Origin: CALDTK01 sp963837005 | GTDB taxonomy: Bacteria; Bacteroidota; Bacteroidia; Chitinophagales; Saprospiraceae | Assembly (NCBI GenBank): GCA_963837005.1 | Contig: CAWIMC010000018.1 | Span: forward strand, 372,001-436,000 | Direction of reading: 5' to 3' | DNA length: 64,000 bases | Shown: positions 10,528 to 20,484 of the stretch, piece after piece | How the letters are laid out: every line of letters begins with the position of its first letter | Numbering within the stretch: position 1 is the first letter of the stretch | Made by a program: the position numbers and the translations under genes | Notes under the pieces: generated by a model | Told to the model about the DNA's origin: nothing | What the model saw: the letters and a program-made list of their open reading frames with translations, nothing else | Database searches by the model: none

Positions 10528-12732
10528 ATGCGTATTGCCCTCCCGCTCATAACAGCGGCCGCCCTCGCCGCCTGCACACCCAAGTCCACTACCCAAATGA
10601 ACACCTCGACCCCTACCGCCGCCGCGGAGGTTGCTACGACCGGCATCCCTGATGTTTTGGCGAAAGCCGACCTTTCCGTCCTCGCCACCAATCCCGCGAC
10701 GCAAGCCTATGCCGGCCCCTACGGCGGCGTCCCGGCCTTCGACAAGGTGACCGTCGCCGACCTCGAGCCCGCGCTCGCGGCCGCCATGAAAAAGGGCCTT
10801 TTGGACATCAACGCCATCGCCACGCAGACAGCCGCCCCGACCTTCGAGAACACCATCGCCGCCATGGAGCGCACCGGAGCTGAGTTGCAGCGTGCCGGTA
10901 ACTACTACGGCATCTTTTCCGGCACCCTCTCGACGCCGGAGGTTCGCGAGATCGAGAAGCGGATGAGTCCGTTGTTCAGCGCCTACTCGAGCGCCATCAA
11001 CCAGAATGCCGAGCTCTTCAATCGCATTCGGACCATCTACGAGGACAAGGCGATGAACGCATCACTCACGGCTGAGCAGCAGCGCCTGGTGTGGGACTAC
11101 TACACCGACTTTGAGCGCACGGGTGCCGCTCTCGACGAGCCTACGAAGGCCAGGATCGCGGAGCTGAACAAGGAGCTGTCCGAGCGTTACACCGCCTTTC
11201 GGCAAAACCTGTTGCACGACGAGCAGGCTTACATCACTTACCTCGATAAGGACCAGCTCGGTGGGCTGCCGGAGTCCTTTATAGCTTCCGCCAAAACCGC
11301 CGCCGAGGCGAAGGGTCAGCCGGACAAGTGGGCGATCACGAATACCCGTTCGTCGGTCGACCCTTTCCTCACGTATTCGACGGAAAGAGGCTTGCGCGAA
11401 AACGTTTGGCGGACCTACTACAACCGCGGCGACAACGGCGACGAGTACGACAACAACCATCTCATTACCGAGATCCTACGCCTCCGTGAGCAACGCTCGA
11501 AGCTCCAGGGCTACGACACCTTCGCCGACCGCGCCCTCGAGAAGAATGTCGCCAAGACCCCGGCCGCCGCGATGGAACTTATGATGCGCGTCTGGCCCGC
11601 CGCCACGCAGCGTGTCGAGGAAGAGGTCGCCGATATGCAGACCCTCGCCACCAAACTCGGCGACGATATCACGATCGAGGCCTGGGACTACCGCTACTAC
11701 GCCGAGAAGGTCCGCCAGGAGCGCTACGACTTCGACGCCGAGGAGGTCAAGCAGTACCTCCAACTCGAAAACCTGCGCGAGGGCATGTTCTGGATGGCGA
11801 ATACGCTGTACGGACTGAAGTTCGAAGGTCCGCTCACGGACGTGCCGGTCTACCACCCCGACGTGCGCGTCTGGAAGGTCAAGCGCGACGGCCAGTTGGC
11901 CGGGCTCTGGTACTTCGACCCCTACGCCCGCGAGGGCAAGCGCTCGGGAGCGTGGATGAACGCCTACCGCACGCAGCGCCGCATGGACGGCGAGGAGGTC
12001 CTGCCGATCGTGAGCAACAACTCCAACTTTGTCAAAGGCGCCCCCGGGGAGCCGGTGCTCATCAGCTGGGACGACGCCACGACGCTGTTTCACGAGTTCG
12101 GCCACGCCATCCACGGCTTGCTGTCGGACGTGACCTACCCGAGCCTCGCCGGCACGGCCGTCCCGCGGGACTACGTCGAGTTCCCGAGCCAGGTCCACGA
12201 GAACTGGTTGGCGACGCCCGAAGTCCTCAACAAGTACGCGCTCCACGTCAAGACCGGCGAGCCGATCCCGCAGGGTCTCGTCGACAAGATCGAGGCGGCC
12301 GGGACTTTCAATCAGGGCTTCGCGACTACGGAGTACCTCGCTAGCGCTTTGATAGACATGAAGTTACACACCCTGGAAGATGCTTCGAACGTCGACCCCG
12401 ACCAATTCGAGCGCGACATGCTCGCCGAACTCGGAATGCCGAAAGAGCTACCGATGCGTCACCGTACGCCTCAGTTCTCGCACGTGTTTTCGGGCGAGGG
12501 CTACGCGGCCAATTATTACGCCTACCTCTGGGCGGACACCTTTGGCGCCGACGCCTGGGAGGCCTTCACGCAGTCGAGCGGCGGGGCCTACGATCCGGCG
12601 GTGGCAAAGGCCTTCATCGAGAATGTGCTGAGCGTCGGGAATACGATCGACCCGGAGGACGGCTACAAGGCCTTCCGCGGGAAGGAAGTCACGCCGGAGG
12701 CGCTGATGCGGCAGCGGGGCTTTGGGGGGTAA
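10528..12732 (+). CDS. dcp: M3 family oligopeptidase lipoprotein (peptidyl-dipeptidase Dcp-like)
   Basis: A 734-residue zinc metallopeptidase of the thimet oligopeptidase family, expected to trim short peptides. The N-terminus is a lipoprotein signal (lipobox LAAC near residue 15), which places it in the periplasm or on a membrane face. A helical N-terminal half leads into the catalytic domain with HEFGH at 522-526 and the downstream glutamate in DYVEFPSQVHENW. The C-terminal block SHVFSGEGYAANYYAYLWAD is diagnostic for M3 peptidases. Length suits Dcp/PrlC relatives. It stands alone between the nucleotidyltransferase pair and the histidine kinase. Three GTTTT/GNAA hairpin copies fall in the gene (10655, 11194, 11283) and read as LAKA, FRQN and SAKT in different frames. 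Confidence 0.93.
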   Translation: MRIALPLITAAALAACTPKSTTQMNTSTPTAAAEVATTGIPDVLAKADLSVLATNPATQAYAGPYGGVPAFDKVTVADLEPALAAAMKKGLLDINAIATQTAAPTFENTIAAMERTGAELQRAGNYYGIFSGTLSTPEVREIEKRMSPLFSAYSSAINQNAELFNRIRTIYEDKAMNASLTAEQQRLVWDYYTDFERTGAALDEPTKARIAELNKELSERYTAFRQNLLHDEQAYITYLDKDQLGGLPESFIASAKTAAEAKGQPDKWAITNTRSSVDPFLTYSTERGLRENVWRTYYNRGDNGDEYDNNHLITEILRLREQRSKLQGYDTFADRALEKNVAKTPAAAMELMMRVWPAATQRVEEEVADMQTLATKLGDDITIEAWDYRYYAEKVRQERYDFDAEEVKQYLQLENLREGMFWMANTLYGLKFEGPLTDVPVYHPDVRVWKVKRDGQLAGLWYFDPYAREGKRSGAWMNAYRTQRRMDGEEVLPIVSNNSNFVKGAPGEPVLISWDDATTLFHEFGHAIHGLLSDVTYPSLAGTAVPRDYVEFPSQVHENWLATPEVLNKYALHVKTGEPIPQGLVDKIEAAGTFNQGFATTEYLASALIDMKLHTLEDASNVDPDQFERDMLAELGMPKELPMRHRTPQFSHVFSGEGYAANYYAYLWADTFGADAWEAFTQSSGGAYDPAVAKAFIENVLSVGNTIDPEDGYKAFRGKEVTPEALMRQRGFGG

Positions 12733-13057
12733 GTGCGTAGTGGCGAGACTACTTTGTGGAACCCGGCTTATCGATTAGCAAACGTTTGATTGCTCAGCAC
12801 TTTCGTGTCCTTGCCATTGATCTGCATACACACAAAGGCTCACGATTGGCCTGATTTAATTGTATGTTCCAGAGCGAGGCTATTCCAATAGTACGACTCG
12901 GCGCTTTACGTGGACCGTTGGGTAGATCCGAAAAATGTAAGAGCGTCGCGGACTTATTCTAACCATATGCTTGCGGATATAACGAACGGTGACGTGACTT
13001 AGAGCGGGAGAGATTAAGAAATTTGAGTTTCGACTAACTTCCCCTCAAATCCGGAAG
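12733..13057. other. Intergenic region
   Basis: About 325 bases with no supported gene. The AT content rises toward 13000. A TAACTTCC element (13035-13042) lies 15 bases before the start of the histidine kinase gene and resembles the -7 box family seen before other genes here. Confidence 0.4.
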
Positions 13058-15073
13058 ATGAATCGAATACTGCGAAAGGAGCAGCTTTCGCGACTTTTAC
13101 GCTTTGTCTTGATCTTCTCGGGTCTCAGCGTTGGAAGCCAACCTGTTTTGGCGCAAGCCTCCACCGAAACGGATAGCCTCAGACAAGCCCTCCCGAGTGC
13201 GGGTTTGGATGATCGGATAGCGCTCTACAAGGCTTTAGCGAGCGCATGGGCCTATACCAACCGGGATAGCGCCCTTTTTTACGTCAACGAACTCGATGCT
13301 TATGCGCGGGCCCACGACCACGCACCCGGTCGGGCCTTGGCGCAGCTGCTCCACGGTAATGATCGGTATGATCGTGGGCAGTACGATAGCGCGTTTGACT
13401 ACACCTCGAGGGCCCGAGACCAGTTTACCGTGTTGAAGGATTCTTTAAATATCGCCCGCGCCTATCTCAACCTCGGTTCGATTTCCGATGGCGCAGGACG
13501 AAAATCCGCTGCGCTCGAGGCTTACCTAGCCGCGGTCGCCTTCTTCGATGCCACTGGAGATAGCCTCAACGTTGCCTACACGCAACTCAACGTCGGTCTG
13601 ACCTTTAAGAGCCTCGGTGACACAACGAAGGCCCTGCGTTACTACAATCTTGCTGCGCGACGACTCGAAAGCATCGGAGACGCCTTTGGCTTGGCTACGG
13701 TAGCCAATAACACCGCGTCCCTTTTGGTCGAGATGGCCCGGTACGACAGTGCGATTGTGTATGCGTCACGTTCTCGCGAAGGCTACCTGGCCCTGGACTA
13801 TCCACTCTACGCCTGCTTTAGCGCGGGCGTCCTCGCTGAGGCGAAGCTCGGACTCGGGAAAGCCGCCGAGGCGATCGATCTTTACCTCGAATGTCTCCCG
13901 ACGCTCATCGAGAACGAAGCAGCAGAAGACGTTCTCGCTGCGGCCCTTGGGCTGAGTCGCGCGTACGGACAATTAGGCAATGTCGTCCGCCAGGAGGAGT
14001 ATGCTCAACTCGCGCGTGAATGGGCACAGCGCGCTGGAGGCACCGAAGACCGACGCGACGCCTACGAGATAAGCTACCTCGCGGCCAAGGCCGGCGGGCG
14101 TGTCACCGCTGCACTCACCTACCTCGAGCTTGCGCGCGCCGCTGCGGATTCGGTGGACGAAGCACAAACCCGCAGGGCGGTCGACGAACTCGAGACGCGG
14201 TACCGCACCGCCGAACAGCAGCGATCTCTCGCGCGTCTCGAAACGGTAGTGGCCGAGCGCGAGGCCACGGTCGCCCGGCGAAACCTCCAACTCGCTCTCG
14301 GAGCCGGCGTCTTGTTGCTCGCGCTGGGCCTGGGAGCAGCCTACTACTCAAGAAGTCGCGCTCGTCTAGCCGCCGAAATTGCGCTCGGTCGTGAGCGCGC
14401 CGCGACCGCAATCATTACGGCCACCGAGGACGAGCGAAATCGCGTCAGTCGTGAACTTCACGATGGAGTAGGTCAGAGCCTTACGGCTCTACGGATACGT
14501 CTACGGGATATGGCGCGCAGGTTGAGTGGCGGAAGACTCGCCTTGGGGGCAGCCGAAACCGAACTCACCGAACTCGCGGACCGCTTCGCAGAAAACGTAG
14601 AGGACGTTCGTCGCTTGTCTCACCGACTCATGCCGCGCGCCCTTGACGATACGGGCCTCCGCGATGCAATCGCAGACCTCGTCCAACAGCTGCAGGGCTT
14701 GCCGAGCGCGCCAACGTTTCGTTTTGAACACCACAACCTCCCTACCACGCGTTTGCCCCCCGGGGAGGAAATCGCTGCGTATCGCATCACCCAGGAATTA
14801 CTGCATAATGCTATGAAGCATTCGCGGGCCCGGCGCGTGGATATTCAGGTCTACCGGCGAAGCGAGCGACTCGTGATCCGCGTCGAAGACGACGGCGAGG
14901 GTATGTCGGCGCTTGAGCCTGACCGTATGCACCATGGCCACGGCCTCACGAATGTCCGTCACCGCGCGGCTCTCTTCGGCGGCACGGCGGAGTGGGAGCC
15001 TGGCGAACGCGGCGGGACCTGCGCAACGGTGGTCTTCCCCATAGCCGCAAGCGTAGAAAAAGGGAAGGTATGA
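13058..15073 (+). CDS. TPR-containing sensor histidine kinase, NarX/LiaS type
   Basis: A 671-residue membrane kinase. It has an N-terminal signal segment ending near AQA (residue 33), then a periplasmic domain of TPR-like helix pairs (about 60-330). A coiled coil rich in R/E follows, then one membrane helix (ALGAGVLLLALGLGAAYYS, about 408-430). The HisKA_3 dimerisation helix carries the phospho-acceptor His at about 468 (ERNRVSRELHDGVGQ). The HATPase domain has N-box ELLHNAMKHSRA and G-box DDGEGM and HGHGLTNV. The final codons overlap the next gene (ATGA at 15070), so kinase and regulator are coupled. TPR sensor kinases of this kind are common in Bacteroidota; the signal is unknown. A TTTT-GGC-GCAA-GCC motif at 13146-13159 lies in the signal peptide region. 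Confidence 0.93.
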   Translation: MNRILRKEQLSRLLRFVLIFSGLSVGSQPVLAQASTETDSLRQALPSAGLDDRIALYKALASAWAYTNRDSALFYVNELDAYARAHDHAPGRALAQLLHGNDRYDRGQYDSAFDYTSRARDQFTVLKDSLNIARAYLNLGSISDGAGRKSAALEAYLAAVAFFDATGDSLNVAYTQLNVGLTFKSLGDTTKALRYYNLAARRLESIGDAFGLATVANNTASLLVEMARYDSAIVYASRSREGYLALDYPLYACFSAGVLAEAKLGLGKAAEAIDLYLECLPTLIENEAAEDVLAAALGLSRAYGQLGNVVRQEEYAQLAREWAQRAGGTEDRRDAYEISYLAAKAGGRVTAALTYLELARAAADSVDEAQTRRAVDELETRYRTAEQQRSLARLETVVAEREATVARRNLQLALGAGVLLLALGLGAAYYSRSRARLAAEIALGRERAATAIITATEDERNRVSRELHDGVGQSLTALRIRLRDMARRLSGGRLALGAAETELTELADRFAENVEDVRRLSHRLMPRALDDTGLRDAIADLVQQLQGLPSAPTFRFEHHNLPTTRLPPGEEIAAYRITQELLHNAMKHSRARRVDIQVYRRSERLVIRVEDDGEGMSALEPDRMHHGHGLTNVRHRAALFGGTAEWEPGERGGTCATVVFPIAASVEKGKV

Positions 15074-15744
15074 AGGAGCACAATCCCACTTCTGCCTTAG
15101 AAGCAGACCCCCTCCGTGTCGTCATTATTGACGACCACCAGCTGCTCATAGATGGTCTGATGCGGCTGCTCGCGAGCGAAACCGGATATCTCGTCGTCGG
15201 CACCTTCACCCAGCCGCTTACCGCGCTCGAGACCGTCCCGAGCCTCCGTCCCGACCTCGCGGTAGTGGACCTAGACATGCCTCGACTCGGCGGTCCCGAA
15301 CTGGTCCGCAGGCTCCGCCACAAATGCCCCGATCTTAAAGTAGTGATCTTGACTATGCATGCCGACCGGCAGACGGTTCAGACCTTGTTGGCCGCCGGCG
15401 TGGATGGTTATCTGCTCAAGTCCGACGACGAGAGTGACTTTCTTCGAGGTCTGGCCGCCGTTGGCGCAGGTAAGCGGTTTTACAGCAGCGCCGTGACTGA
15501 TGCGCTCCATGACCCGGCCCAAGAGCTGGGCATGGACCCGCAGCGCAAAGCTTACCTGCTGACCACGCGCGAGCGGGAGGTGCTCAGCGACATCGTGGCC
15601 GGTAGGTCGACGAAGGAAATTGCTGCTTTGCATCACCTCGCCCCGAGCACGATCGAGAGCCACCGAAAGTCCCTTCACCGCAAATTGGATGTCCATAGTG
15701 TGGCAGGTTTGGTGCGGGTCGCCATTCGGCAAAACCTCGTCTAG
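15070..15744 (+). CDS. NarL/LuxR-family response regulator
   Basis: A 224-residue regulator and partner of the preceding kinase. The receiver domain occupies about residues 14-135, with acidic pocket DD at 21-22, phospho-acceptor D67 in VVDLDMP, and the conserved Thr in VVILTMHAD. The C-terminal LuxR-type helix-turn-helix (TTREREVLSDIVAGRSTKEI, then APSTIESHRKSLHRKL) binds DNA. I use the ATG at 15070, which overlaps the kinase stop, rather than an upstream in-frame start inside the kinase gene. The last codons (AIRQNLV) contain a variant of the hairpin motif with loop GAAT (15721-15734). Confidence 0.95.
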   Translation: MKEHNPTSALEADPLRVVIIDDHQLLIDGLMRLLASETGYLVVGTFTQPLTALETVPSLRPDLAVVDLDMPRLGGPELVRRLRHKCPDLKVVILTMHADRQTVQTLLAAGVDGYLLKSDDESDFLRGLAAVGAGKRFYSSAVTDALHDPAQELGMDPQRKAYLLTTREREVLSDIVAGRSTKEIAALHHLAPSTIESHRKSLHRKLDVHSVAGLVRVAIRQNLV

Positions 15745-15844
15745 CGGCATGCAGCGATCTAGAGTGCGGGCCGACCGGTAGCAAGGTCCGCGATCCGACG
15801 AGCAATGCTGGCTAAGGACAAAAATCGAAGCGCAACTGCGGGTC

Positions 15845-17560
15845 CTAACGAGTTACCACCAGAGAGGTAGACCCAGCTTCGGATGACGAACTGAACGCAG
15901 CTCGGTAGATCCCCACTGGAAGATCGCTCAGCGGGAGCGCTAGTCTCGGGTCTCCGGCGGGCCAAGTACCGCGAGAGACCTCCCGGCCCACAGCATCGAA
16001 GAGTCGCCACTCGCCCTGACCGAGATTCCCGCTGCGCGTTAGAGTACTGACTTCGTGGGCTGGATTAGGTGAGGCTACGAGATTTGTGTTTTGGCGAAAG
16101 CCCCCTGGCCTGAGGGATGTTGCCCGCGGGAGTTCTCCGGTACGCACCCTCGTCACGAAGCCATCGCGGTCGCCGGCGCCAAGCAGTTCTCGATCTCCGA
16201 ACCTGTGTTCGGCGCGAAGAAATCCACTGAAATACTGGAACTCCCCTGCGACGCAGACTTCCCCACCGGGGGCGAGGGCTACGTCGCGACCGAACTGGAA
16301 ACCGTTGCCCGTATTGAGGGCAGCCCCGACGATAGTAAACGCGCTGTCCAGTTCGAGTACGAGCATATCCGTGGCATCCACAACCGGTGAATAGCCGCCA
16401 TCTGGGCGGAGGAGGCGACCGTCGCGTAAAGGGATGCTCTCCGACAGCGAGCCCGTCAGAAAGAAGCGGTTGTCACCTGCGACGGCGAGGTTGCCTACGG
16501 TAATTGCCCCAAAGCGGTCGATAGAATCACGAAAGTCAACCGGTGGGGTAAATTGATCACTGAGCACGCGTACCCCGAGAGAGCTACCGTCCGGTCCTAC
16601 GCGCCAGACGAATCCGAAATTGAGCAGGGGACCATCGGAAAGGAGCTCGTTCTCGAATTTGATGTCCCGTCCCGGCGCACTGAACATCGCGAGCATAGAG
16701 CCGTCCGCCAGGGGGCGGATCCCGAGTGCCCGCGAGCGGTCGTCACCAGAGACGAGCTTGGAGGTGCGTAACCAGTGCATCGTGGCCCCATCCCGACTGT
16801 AGGACCCGAGCGTGAGTCTCGAACTACCGCCGTTCCTACCCGATACCAGTAAGGTATCCCCAGAGAAGGCAAGGATCGCCGCTCGCTGTCCGAGTCTTAT
16901 GAGCTCACTCGGGGTTCCGTCTGGAGCGTAGCGCCGCAGGAAGCTGAGGGAAGCGCCTGCACTGGACGCCCCACCGACGTAGAGCGTGTTAGCCACCGAA
17001 TCGAAGGCTACTGCCTGAACGAGGAGTGGGAATCGGGATCCATTTGCGACGGCCACCGGGTAGTCGACCCACTCGAGTACGCCCTCCGGGGAAGCTTTCG
17101 CGACGAAGCCCCGTTCGCCACTCGCCGGTTTGCCGAAGATCGAACCTCCCGCGTCGTGGTGTCCTAAGATGTATACGTTGCCAGCGGGATCGGCGGCGAG
17201 ACCCGTGATGCGATCGCCCCTTCCACCCACGTTAGGAGCACCGGGACCGCTGATACTACGTGACCAAAGGACCGTCCCGTCAGGGGCGTACTTGACGACG
17301 ATGACATCCCGTCCGTTCTCTGTTGGTTTGGGGTAGGTTTCACTACCGACGGTAAGCTCGGCCTCGAAAGTGAGAGCGACGAAGGTGTTGCCGACGCGGT
17401 CTGTCGCGACGAAGACCGACTCCTCCTTCTTGGTCGAAGCGAGCTCTTGCGCCCATGCGTAAGTGCCGGTTTGGGCGTAGAGCTGAGCCGTGAGGGCTAG
17501 TACGAAGCTTAGCAGGAGGGAAATCTTGGCGATTGTTTGAGGTAGTATTTTCACTTTCAT
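15845..17560 (-). CDS. Secreted beta-propeller-like protein with T9SS sorting domain
   Basis: A 571-residue exported protein. The start at 17560 gives MKVKILPQTIAKISLLLSFV and a signal peptide ending YAQ; the longer open frame upstream lacks meaning. The body contains SBBP-type repeats (phrases like GNTFVALTFEAEL, DVIVVKYAPDGTVLWSRSI and GNVYILGHHD), which usually form a beta-propeller. The last 80 residues are a type A sorting domain (SPNPAHE, WRLFDAVGREVSRG, LPVGIYRAAF), so it should be exported by the type IX system and anchored or released at the surface. Substrate unknown. It stands alone and faces the regulator gene across a 100-base gap. A hairpin motif copy is at 16089-16102. Confidence 0.88.
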   Translation of the reverse strand: MKVKILPQTIAKISLLLSFVLALTAQLYAQTGTYAWAQELASTKKEESVFVATDRVGNTFVALTFEAELTVGSETYPKPTENGRDVIVVKYAPDGTVLWSRSISGPGAPNVGGRGDRITGLAADPAGNVYILGHHDAGGSIFGKPASGERGFVAKASPEGVLEWVDYPVAVANGSRFPLLVQAVAFDSVANTLYVGGASSAGASLSFLRRYAPDGTPSELIRLGQRAAILAFSGDTLLVSGRNGGSSRLTLGSYSRDGATMHWLRTSKLVSGDDRSRALGIRPLADGSMLAMFSAPGRDIKFENELLSDGPLLNFGFVWRVGPDGSSLGVRVLSDQFTPPVDFRDSIDRFGAITVGNLAVAGDNRFFLTGSLSESIPLRDGRLLRPDGGYSPVVDATDMLVLELDSAFTIVGAALNTGNGFQFGRDVALAPGGEVCVAGEFQYFSGFLRAEHRFGDRELLGAGDRDGFVTRVRTGELPRATSLRPGGFRQNTNLVASPNPAHEVSTLTRSGNLGQGEWRLFDAVGREVSRGTWPAGDPRLALPLSDLPVGIYRAAFSSSSEAGSTSLVVTR

Positions 17561-17972
17561 GGGAGAGTATTGACGTGGAGAGGTAAAGGGTTGAAGGCGG
17601 TCGCTACCGGCCGGAGCCCGCAACGCACGCACCGCATCTGAGGAGTTAGAAGCGTCCTAGTTGGACACCATTGGATTGGTAGTGGCAAAGATTTCCGACA
17701 ACTCGCTGGGGCCCGATCCTGCATAGACGTGAAATCTCTCCCCTGATCATGGGAGAGGGACTCGATCGTCAACATTCCAGATTTGCGCTACTCGTACCCT
17801 GGCTTTAGGACAGCAATACCAGAGCGAAATAGCTCGAAGCTCGAGCTAGGATCAGCTTCCGTACTGAAGCTTTGGGAGCAGCAAAAGCCGCAAGCGCGGT
17901 CGCGCATAGAAGTCGAGAGTCTAGGGCAATGCGCGCTCACCTGCCGTCAGACTTCTTTCCGAAGAAGGTGGA
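17561..17972. other. Intergenic region with a 7-bp hairpin
   Basis: No gene is supported. CTCTCCC (17736-17742) pairs with GGGAGAG (17751-17757) around an 8-base loop, without a T-run. The region lies upstream of the T9SS gene and downstream of hemB. Confidence 0.45.
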
Positions 17973-18956
17973 CTAGCGTGCTAACATTGTAGCGTACTGC
18001 CGCGCCACATACGTGATAATCACATCCGCCCCGGCCCGCCCTAAGCTCGTGATCGTCTCCGCGATTGCATCCTCGTTGAGCCACCCGCGCTGGATAGCTC
18101 CCAGCAGCATCGCGCACTCCCCGCTCACGTGGTAAGCTGCCACCGGCAGGTGACTCTCGGCTTTTAGGTCAGAGATGATGTCGAGGTAGTGGAGCGCTGG
18201 CTTAACCATCACCATATCCGCGCCCTCCTCGATGTCGAGGCGCATCTCGCGGAGGGCTTCCCGGCGGTTGGCGGGGTCCATCTGGTAGGAGCGCTTGTGC
18301 GTAGGCGCTTCCGAACCCTCTCGAGGCGCTGAATCGAGCGCCTGGCGGAACGGCCCGTACATCGCGCTGGCGTACTTCGCGGTGTAGGCGAGGATGCCCG
18401 TCTCCGCATGTCCGTGCTCGTCGAGATGCTTTCGCAAAAACCCGATGCGACCGTCCATCATATCGCTCGGTCCGAGGTAATCGAACCCCGCCTCCGCCTG
18501 CGCCAAGCCCATGTCCGCCAGGATGGGCAGGGTCTCATCGTTCAGGATGCGACTGCCTTGGACCAGGCCATCGTGCCCGTCACTGGAGTACGGGTCCATA
18601 GCCACATCGCTGATCAAACAGATCTCGGGGAAGGCCTCCTTCCAGCGCCTCGCACTTGTTAGGTAGAAGTTGCTCGGGTCCGCCCCGTAGGTGGCCGTCG
18701 TGTCCTTGTGCTGCTGCGGGACCGCCGGGAAGGAGATGAAGCTGTTAACCCCGAGCTTCGTCATCTCCTCGATCTCGCGTTCAGCCTCATCGGCGCTGAG
18801 GCGCGGGTAGTCGGCTAAGTGGGTGATGGTCTCGCGGCGATTCACACCTGGGAGGAGAAAGATCGGGTGCACGAGGCGCGAGGGGTCGACGCGGGGTTCG
18901 CGGACGAGGGCGCGGATGGCGGAGGAGCGGCGGTTGCGGCGTGGGCGGGACAGCAT
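17973..18956 (-). CDS. hemB: Porphobilinogen synthase (delta-aminolevulinate dehydratase)
   Basis: HemB condenses two 5-aminolevulinate molecules to porphobilinogen in heme synthesis. The ATG at 18956 gives MLSRPRRNRRSSAIRALVRE, the normal N-terminus, and 327 residues. A longer reading from a TTG at 18995 is possible but unnecessary. The two active-site lysines are visible in AYTAKYASAMYGPFR and MVMVKPALHYLD. The metal region reads DVAMDPYSSDGHDG, with Asp/Ser where zinc enzymes carry cysteines, pointing to a magnesium-dependent type. It is followed by an unrelated T9SS gene and preceded by the beta-CASP nuclease, so no heme operon is present here. A hairpin motif variant lies at 18428-18440. 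Confidence 0.96.
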   Translation of the reverse strand: MLSRPRRNRRSSAIRALVREPRVDPSRLVHPIFLLPGVNRRETITHLADYPRLSADEAEREIEEMTKLGVNSFISFPAVPQQHKDTTATYGADPSNFYLTSARRWKEAFPEICLISDVAMDPYSSDGHDGLVQGSRILNDETLPILADMGLAQAEAGFDYLGPSDMMDGRIGFLRKHLDEHGHAETGILAYTAKYASAMYGPFRQALDSAPREGSEAPTHKRSYQMDPANRREALREMRLDIEEGADMVMVKPALHYLDIISDLKAESHLPVAAYHVSGECAMLLGAIQRGWLNEDAIAETITSLGRAGADVIITYVARQYATMLAR

Positions 18957-19033
18957 TGGGAGGGAACGCTTCGCCTTTACGAAGGGGTTTTGCAAGGCGG
19001 GCGAAGACTCAGCGGACGGCCGCTGGCCGACCC

Positions 19034-20446
19034 CTACCCTACCTCTACCACCTCCCTTAACGCCGGCACCCGCACCTCCCCGTGCCCCTCGCCTTGCAAC
19101 TGTGCCTTAAACGCTTCCTGCGCATCCAGCTGCCCGTGCACCAAAAAGATCTCCTTCGCCTTCTTCTGGTTTTGCAGGAAACTGCTCAATTCCCCCCGAT
19201 CGGCGTGCGCACTAAAACTGTCCATCACCTCGACCTTGGCATTGACGGGTACCTGCTCCCCAAAAAACTTAATGCTCTCCGCCCCTTCGCGCAGTTGTGC
19301 CCCCGGCGTACCCGGCGCGCAGTAGCCAACAATAAAGGCCGTATTCTTCGAATCCGGCAAGTGGTTGGCTAAGTGATGCTTAACCCGTCCTGCATTCCCC
19401 ATCCCCGACGCACTGATAATGATCGCCGGACCTTTCAGAAAATTAAGCGCCTTCGAATCATCCACTTTCTGCACATAATGCAACGTGTTAAACCCAAAGG
19501 GATTCGGATCGGTGAGTAGGTACTCCTGAAGATCCTTGTCGTAACACTCCGGGTGGTTGCCGTAGATCGTCGTGGCGTTAATTGCTAGTGGACTGTCGAC
19601 GTATACCGGGATCCGCTTGGACAACTTGTGCTCGTTTTCGAGTTGATCGAGCAAGTACACGATCTCCTGCGTGCGTCCGACACTGAAGGCTGGGATGATC
19701 AGCTTCCCGCCGCGCTCCTCACAGGTCTCTTTGATGATTCTGAGGAACTTCGCCTTCTCGGCGGGCTTGTCCTCGTGGTCGCGGTTGCCGTAGGTACTCT
19801 CCGAGAGGAGGTAGTCCTGCTGCTGCATAATCTGTGGGTCGCGCAGGATGGGGCGCTCCGGTCGTCCGACATCGCCCGTGAAGCCTATTCGCACTTCCTC
19901 GCCGCCGCGGTTGACCCGCAGGCTGACGGTCGCCGAACCGAGGATGTGGCCAGCGTCGCGAAATTCGAGCCGGACTTTATCCGTGAGGTACATAAAGTGA
20001 TCGTACGGCAGCGCCACGAAACGCTTCATCGTCTCGAGCACGTCGGGCTTCTCGTACAGCGGTTCGCGCGGCACAAACTTCCCAGCCCCGACCTGGCGTG
20101 TTTTGCGCTTGTTGTAGTACTCGGCGTCCTTCACCTGGATGTGAGCGGAGTCGAGCAACAGGATGTTGCAGAGGCTGCGCGTGGCGTGCGTCGCGTAGAT
20201 CTTCCCCTTAAAGCCGTCCTTCACGAGCTTCGGCAAGCGGCCGCAGTGGTCGATGTGCGCGTGAGAGAGCACGACGAGGTCGATCTCGGCCGGATCAAAG
20301 GCCCAGGTCGCATTAAAATCCTCGTACTCTTTGTCGTAGCCCTGGTAGAGGCCACAGTCCATCAGGAGTTTCGTGCCGTCGTCGAGGGTGAGGAGGTGGC
20401 AAGAGCCGGTAACTTGCTGTGCGGCACCGTGGAAGGCTAGGTTCAT
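19034..20446 (-). CDS. Metallo-beta-lactamase/beta-CASP family nuclease
   Basis: A 470-residue protein of the beta-CASP RNA/DNA-processing branch of the metallo-beta-lactamase fold. The ATG at 20446 is preferred over a TTG three codons upstream. Motif 2, SHAHIDHCG, sits at residues 61-69, and further metal ligands are in RDAGHILGSA and GFTGDVGR. The beta-CASP domain follows (IIPAFSVGRTQEIVYLLDQL, IIISASGMGNAGRVKHHL). The end carries the RNA-specificity (RMMBL) domain with DSFSAHADRGEL. Relatives are cytoplasmic RNA 5'-exonucleases or endonucleases; the exact substrate is unknown. The upstream gap holds two tandem hairpin motifs, and a 4-bp-stem variant (GCAG-GAAA-CTGC) lies within the gene at 19170-19185. 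Confidence 0.92.
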   Translation of the reverse strand: MNLAFHGAAQQVTGSCHLLTLDDGTKLLMDCGLYQGYDKEYEDFNATWAFDPAEIDLVVLSHAHIDHCGRLPKLVKDGFKGKIYATHATRSLCNILLLDSAHIQVKDAEYYNKRKTRQVGAGKFVPREPLYEKPDVLETMKRFVALPYDHFMYLTDKVRLEFRDAGHILGSATVSLRVNRGGEEVRIGFTGDVGRPERPILRDPQIMQQQDYLLSESTYGNRDHEDKPAEKAKFLRIIKETCEERGGKLIIPAFSVGRTQEIVYLLDQLENEHKLSKRIPVYVDSPLAINATTIYGNHPECYDKDLQEYLLTDPNPFGFNTLHYVQKVDDSKALNFLKGPAIIISASGMGNAGRVKHHLANHLPDSKNTAFIVGYCAPGTPGAQLREGAESIKFFGEQVPVNAKVEVMDSFSAHADRGELSSFLQNQKKAKEIFLVHGQLDAQEAFKAQLQGEGHGEVRVPALREVVEVG

Positions 20447-20484
20447 GGCGCCCAATATCGTTCAGCTTTGCTTACGCATTACTC

